DNA of 64,000 nt from Argopecten irradians. Lineage: Eukaryota > Mollusca > Bivalvia > Pectinida > Pectinidae. A program made the position numbers and the translations under genes. Where the stretch lies: positions 10,016,075 through 10,080,074 of the forward strand of contig NC_091135.1 of the NCBI RefSeq assembly GCF_041381155.1. The letters run 5' to 3'. A model generated the notes under the pieces. That model searched no databases. It was not told the origin of the DNA and saw only the letters and a list, made by a program, of their open reading frames with translations. Of this stretch, positions 59,405-64,000 are shown piece after piece. The stretch's first letter is position 1. Every line of letters starts with the position of its first letter.

Positions 59405-61967
59405 CTACAACAGGCCAAAGAAATTAAAGTTAGTAATTTAGTTATAACCAATGTGTGTGAATAGTAACTTTGATCGAAAGTCTAAGCCCATTTTCATAAA
59501 TATTCCATGAATTTAAGGAATCCCTTAAATTAAAATTCTCTATAGGAAAACATTACAGGTTTTTAGGATATGGCTTTATCTTAAACTTAAGATTTTCCTT
59601 AACATTTGTAATGTTTTTGTTTGGGGAAATATAAGTTTAAAGATATAAGAAATACAAGATAACAATGGTCAAAGAAAGACTTAAAAGGTGATAATTTTGG
59701 TTACCCATGAAATAAATCCTAAGACACATTACACATTATTATCGATTTTATTGATAATAAGCAACATGATTGGGCAAAAGAGGCTAAGCCTATATATAAA
59801 CCCTCTCCAGACTTGTACCTATCCATGTGACTACAAAACCTTGATTAATTATTTATTCAGTGAGCAGGAAGTTGAAATGTCCTACAAATTTAATCAATCA
59901 TGATTCATATTGAAACAAATGGACTATAGAATTTGCAAAACACGATGATATTGATTTAACAAGATTATTTGAATTCCTCCCCGAGCAGAGTTGTGTAATG
60001 TTTATACAAGACAAATATATAACAAGGACTCCTCCCCCACCCCCTCTCTCGACAAGAGCATTAACAGGGAAATTGCATTTTTTTCAGATATTGCATAACA
60101 GAACTAGGAAATAGAAAAATTTGAGATAAAATTAATACATTTATCGTAAATTTGAAAGCTTGAAATTTTAACTCCTATAGGTGGCTAAAGTCTGATAAAA
60201 ACTTGTTTGTGAAATTACCTTGAGATTCATTTGCTTACTACTATAAGTACATATAACAAATGTGCACATTTCGTTTAACCGCAATGTAATGTAAATTTGC
60301 AAGCAGATCATGCACAAAACTCATCATTTATTTAACTTAATTTTGCTGAATAGGATAATTAAACTTCACATATGCCCACAGGTTTGGAAAAAGAATTACA
60401 ATAGAAACAAAGGGAAGATGATGAGGAAAATTTTGATTGAATTTTGAAAATGCTCATGCATGCAAGTCCTCCAATGACATTTTCATCATAAAATTATAAT
60501 TATAAATGGAGGAAACATTTTAATAAGTACCTCCCTTCTTCTATATCCCTCCATCTCATCACTAATCAAATATAGATCAGTGGAAAAGGCACATTTGGAT
60601 TTTCAAACTATGTAAAAATATTCCACTATGAACAATATTGAGATGATTCCATATGGTAACTCATCAGTTAAGGTCAAATAATGAATGTCTTTTCGACTTT
60701 GGTGGCAACGAAATAAAAAGTCAGCTTGTGTAGTACCTCCAGGGAAAAAACCACCAACATATATATGTAGCTACAAATGTATAGGAACAACACACTTTTA
60801 TAAATTAGTATTGAGTAAATTTGCAACCCTGGCTGCAGATATAAAAATTATAGATATAATAGTAGAAAATCGGACATGTGACATTTAAAGTGTTGGATCA
60901 TCATTTCTATGTATACGATGCTACTTTTGTCTAGAACTGCTCAAATCGCTCTGACAGTAGTGTGTTTACCTTATATATATATTTACATTTACAAGTTTTT
61001 ATTTGTTGTTTATTTTCATTTCAAGAAACAGATTTTATGCAATATTATCTGTAACATTTTATCCATTTGCTAGAATATATGCATATTTAATTAGTTTTCT
61101 GAGCCGTAAAATATTGATTGTAACAGATGATGCTAAAATAAACAGTTAATTAGAACTTAGTAAATATTCATTTATTTTTGTATAACTATCAATCTGGGCT
61201 CGTGATTAAAATTCATGATATACATGATAATTTGTTAGCACATACAGATGATAAATGGCATCATGCAGATGTAAATTGCACCAAAGAGGTATTAAATCGT
61301 GTGAATCCAACAGGATATGCCATTTAAAGAATAACAAAAATTCCATGGAAGTGTGTATGTCACTTGTACAACAGTTTGAAACATCACAAACTAGAAATAT
61401 GTCTGTTAAGACATTAAGTGCTCGCTAAATACTTCCTAACCTTAATTTCCGCTATGAAATCATCCTCTGAAACAGGTATACATAGCACTTTTGCTCATTA
61501 TCCTTGGGACTATTGCAAAGAGATGGTTTACACCATTAGTGTATTGTTATAAATACTTTCCTTTACTTCATCAGAACTTTAAATGTGAAAATTACTTTGA
61601 AGTTCTTTGTTACATAAAAGTGTGTTTATTAATTATCATATTGATATTGATATGATAAACTTGTTTCATTGTTCAAAATAGTCGTTCGCTAGATTATCGT
61701 CAAGTCTCTGTGCACGTGCGCATGGTGACTTACCTGTGTCATGCTTGAACGCCTTTCTGGGGTTCATTATATCTAGCGCTGAGACACTCAGACTGATATT
61801 TTATAATGTGTTTTTTCATTCGGTTTCTTTCACACAAAGCTGTGTGATTTTATAAATATTAATTAGAACTGCAGCAAATGCAGTCTTTGATCACAGGGTT
61901 TAGTTAGCGATAGTGCAACATCCACCTAGGACCTAGGATGATATGAAATAAATTGAATATGCGGCCA
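59405..61967. other. SGPP intron 2, copy B (left part)
   Basis: AT-rich intron, partner of about 8835-12130. No exon or gene was seen. Confidence 0.6.
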
Positions 61968-62327
61968 GTGTAGCATGGTATTTTGAATCATGGTATATTG
62001 ACCCCGGGGTCAAAATACCATTATGGTGAAATGACAGTTGTTTAAATCTCATATGTTTAAATAAAGTAAATCAAATGGTATTTTGACCCCCCCCCCTTCC
62101 CCAAAAAAAAATTAAAAAATGCCTTCCACATGCTAGCCATAGGTCTAACTTAATCCTAATTTGAAGTTTATCATAAATGAGAAGAAAATATCATGTTTAC
62201 AAGTGTTATAATAACTTTTAGAAGGGGGGGGTCATTTTACCATGGGGGGGGGGGGGGGTCATTTCACCATAATGGTATTTTGACCCCGGGGTCATTCTAC
62301 CATGGGGGTCAAAATACCATACTACAC
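61968..62327. mobile_element. MITE M4, ends GTGTAG(C/T)ATGGTATTTTGA
   Basis: The left and right ends are inverted over about 60 bp (tatggtattttga ... gaccccggggtcaaaatacc ... attatggtgaaatgac). Poly-C and poly-G runs (62086-62096, 62225-62258) lie inside. Copy A has only the left part and then skips at a C-run near 12280. Confidence 0.8.
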
Positions 62328-62744
62328 CGGTACTAAAAGTTATCCGTTTTGTCACTTTTATTGACTTTATAAACCTGAATTACATTGTATTGGTCCAGAA
62401 ATTTCCAAAGTCGATCAGATGCTTAGAATATCGTGACCGATGCAAGAGCTTGTATCATACGCCGCTTGAAGTTTACATAAGACAAATGCATTAAGCACTG
62501 TGAAATGTCACTGTTGTTAATTTGTAGTAGATTATCTCTGACAAGTATATCCTAATATGTGTTTTTGAAAGTTTGGTGTCGCTAAATCATGGCGAAATCT
62601 ATTTAACGCTATAAAACACTGACTTCCGGTATCGTGTGCGCAGTTGGTATCTGCACATAGTGGATGTACACAGTCGACAAGGAAAATAATACTACCAGTA
62701 CACTCGCACTAAAAACAGTTATTTAAAGTTGAAAATATTGTTAA

Positions 62745-63240
62745 GAATTTGTTGAAGTTATCAAGTCCTTTAACTTTTGAAAATATTGACTGATTTTGAC
62801 CAGTATCGAACTTATCCGTGATCTCATTGATATAAAGTAATAAATTGTATACCAAGTTTGGTTGAAATCGGACAATAAATAGTAAAGTTATCGAGTGGAA
62901 ACCATGGGTTTATCCGTTTTGACGATTTTAAAGTCACGTAACTCTTGCAAATATTGACGGATTTTGACCATTATCAAACTCATTTGAGATCTCATTGATA
63001 TTAAGCAATATACCAAATTTGGTGGAAATTAGACAATAAGTTATCGAGCAGAAACTTAATGGATTTATCTGTTTTGACAATTTTCAAGTCCAGTAACTCT
63101 TGCAAATATTGACGGATATTGACCATGTATATAAAGACATTTATATAAAACAACATACCAAATTTGGTTGAAATGGGACAATGAACACAAATGTTATCGC
63201 ACGGAAACCTTTTCCCGGACGCCGCCGACGCCAACATTAT
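62745..63240 (+). repeat. Three-unit ~165-bp tandem repeat, copy B
   Basis: Units share 'gtaactcttgcaaatattga', 'ccaaatttggttgaaat' and 'ttatcgagtggaaacc', then a GC-rich tail 'cggacgccgccgacgcc'. It is a dispersed repeat with internal core units. No ORF; the 109-codon minus frame over it is a by-product. Confidence 0.7.
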
Positions 63241-63608
63241 GTGTACCATTAACACTAAGTGATACCTACATGTACATGTCGCCTTTGTGTTGCAGGCACC
63301 ACAAGAATCATACTTCATTTGAAAACTCAAATTTATAAAAATGTCAAATTTAGAAAAAGAACATTTCTAATATCACTCCTCATGCAGACATATTGTCACA
63401 CGGTTTGGAGAAAGTCATAAAATACTCATCTTATTAAATGCCATGAACAAAAACTTTCTAACCGTAAAGTATTTCATGTTCTGCTTCCTGCAACTTTAGG
63501 TCAGACATCTTGTCAACTTGCTGAGACAAGAAATGACTTAAGTAATCGAAACAAGAAATATATGCTCAAACTATATATATATATATATATAAAGGGGAGA
63601 CAACTTAC

Positions 63609-63698
63609 CAGTACTGAGTGTACTCCAAGATAGAGGCGGCTGAGGCTGACCATGCTACACCACAACACTGCCGCGACGATCAGAGCCGGAATGTACAC
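63609..63698 (-). CDS. SGPP: SGPP exon 2, copy B (intact, 90 bases)
   Basis: The acceptor is tatgttacag and the donor is ctg|gtaagt. It encodes 30 residues, VYIPALIVAAVLWCSMVSLS then RLYLGVHSVL, phase 0 at both ends. It carries the catalytic Ser-Arg and His of the third PAP2 motif, with the final Asp supplied by exon 3. It matches vertebrate SGPP (CWCSLVCLSRIYMGMHSIL) closely. Confidence 0.92.
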
Positions 63699-64000
63699 CT
63701 GTAACATACAAATCATTGTAGACACTTGTTATCATAATATTATTACATTGTATATGACATTATTATAAATAAGTAATTTATGTCATTATAATATTATTAT
63801 ATGACATTATTACTTATATGTGACATTGTTATAATATTATTATATGACATTATTATAATATTATTACATGTCATTATCATAATATCATATTGCATGACAT
63901 AATTATTACAATGAGGTTCAAATAGGGCAGAAGATTATTATGGGATGAAATATTGCAACGTTATCACAGCTGATCAATATTTTAAGATCATCCTTTAAAT
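63699..64000. other. SGPP intron 1, copy B, 3' end
   Basis: It contains a run of 'tgacattattataatatta' words (63748-63900), more regular than in copy A. No gene. The alignment with copy A continues to the window end. Confidence 0.6.

Larger units (their letters stand above)
52722..64000. repeat. Copy B of the large direct duplication (partner 1-15165)
   Basis: This is the cleaner copy. Its SGPP exons are open and correctly spliced, and its interspersed repeats match the family pattern better than those in copy A. It lies in the same orientation as copy A. It begins inside the TRIM gene only because copy A is cut by the window start, so the real left boundary of homology is unknown. It contains an intact 360-bp inverted-repeat element at 61968-62327 that is incomplete in copy A. 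Confidence 0.93.

Noticed and set aside
1-64000. CRISPR arrays, bacterial operons, LTR or virus-like elements
   Set aside because: The repeats seen are minisatellites and inverted-end elements. No cas, reverse transcriptase, integrase, capsid or envelope signature was seen, and gene structure is eukaryotic.

Overview
The window is eukaryotic and looks like a marine bivalve mollusc. It is AT-rich, with intron-bearing genes, a RING/B-box TRIM protein with a C-terminal propeller, many short inverted-repeat transposons, and a repeat with three 166-bp core units that resembles the bivalve 'pearl' elements. The species is not determinable from the sequence alone. No LTR retrotransposon, reverse transcriptase or viral gene was seen.

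Layout. (1) 1-15165 is copy A of a duplicated segment. It holds the 3' end of a TRIM gene (+) and, tail to tail with it, the two 3' exons of a sphingosine-1-phosphate phosphatase gene (SGPP, minus). (2) 15-25 kb is intronic and AT-rich, includes a 3.9-kb minisatellite with a 16-bp unit, and ends at SGPP exon 1 (25.2-25.9 kb). (3) 25.9-30.7 kb has no gene but carries MITEs and a 145-bp palindrome. (4) 30.7-31.4 kb is the 5' part of a CMPK2-like mitochondrial UMP-CMP kinase, stopping inside its P-loop at a splice donor. (5) About 32.2-39.5 kb is a two-gene DNA transposon of ISL2EU/Harbinger type: a four-exon THAP/DDE transposase (+) converging on a four-exon SAP-SWIM-YqaJ nuclease gene (minus). 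(6) 42.9-48.6 kb is TMEM177 in three coding exons, with repeats filling both introns. (7) 51.6-53.6 kb is an intact single-exon TRIM gene, followed by the minus-strand 3' exons of a second SGPP (58.8-63.7 kb). Region 52722-64000 is copy B of the segment that opens the window.

The most important structural point is the A/B duplication. The first 2.7 kb of A differs from B by roughly 1 percent. From about 2.75 kb to at least 15 kb (probably 17 kb) A instead carries dense, insertion-biased changes: SGPP exon 3 is 678 bases in A and 585 in B, with its frame destroyed. A short clean island lies at 4.4-5.2 kb. This pattern suggests unpolished long-read sequence and an allele placed head to tail, more than ordinary evolutionary decay, although a true tandem duplication is not excluded.

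The genes do not form a pathway. SGPP (ER sphingolipid phosphatase), TMEM177 (cytochrome c oxidase assembly), CMPK2 (mitochondrial nucleotide kinase, immune-linked in vertebrates) and TRIM (ubiquitin ligase) look like ordinary neighbours. The transposon genes are a self-contained pair.
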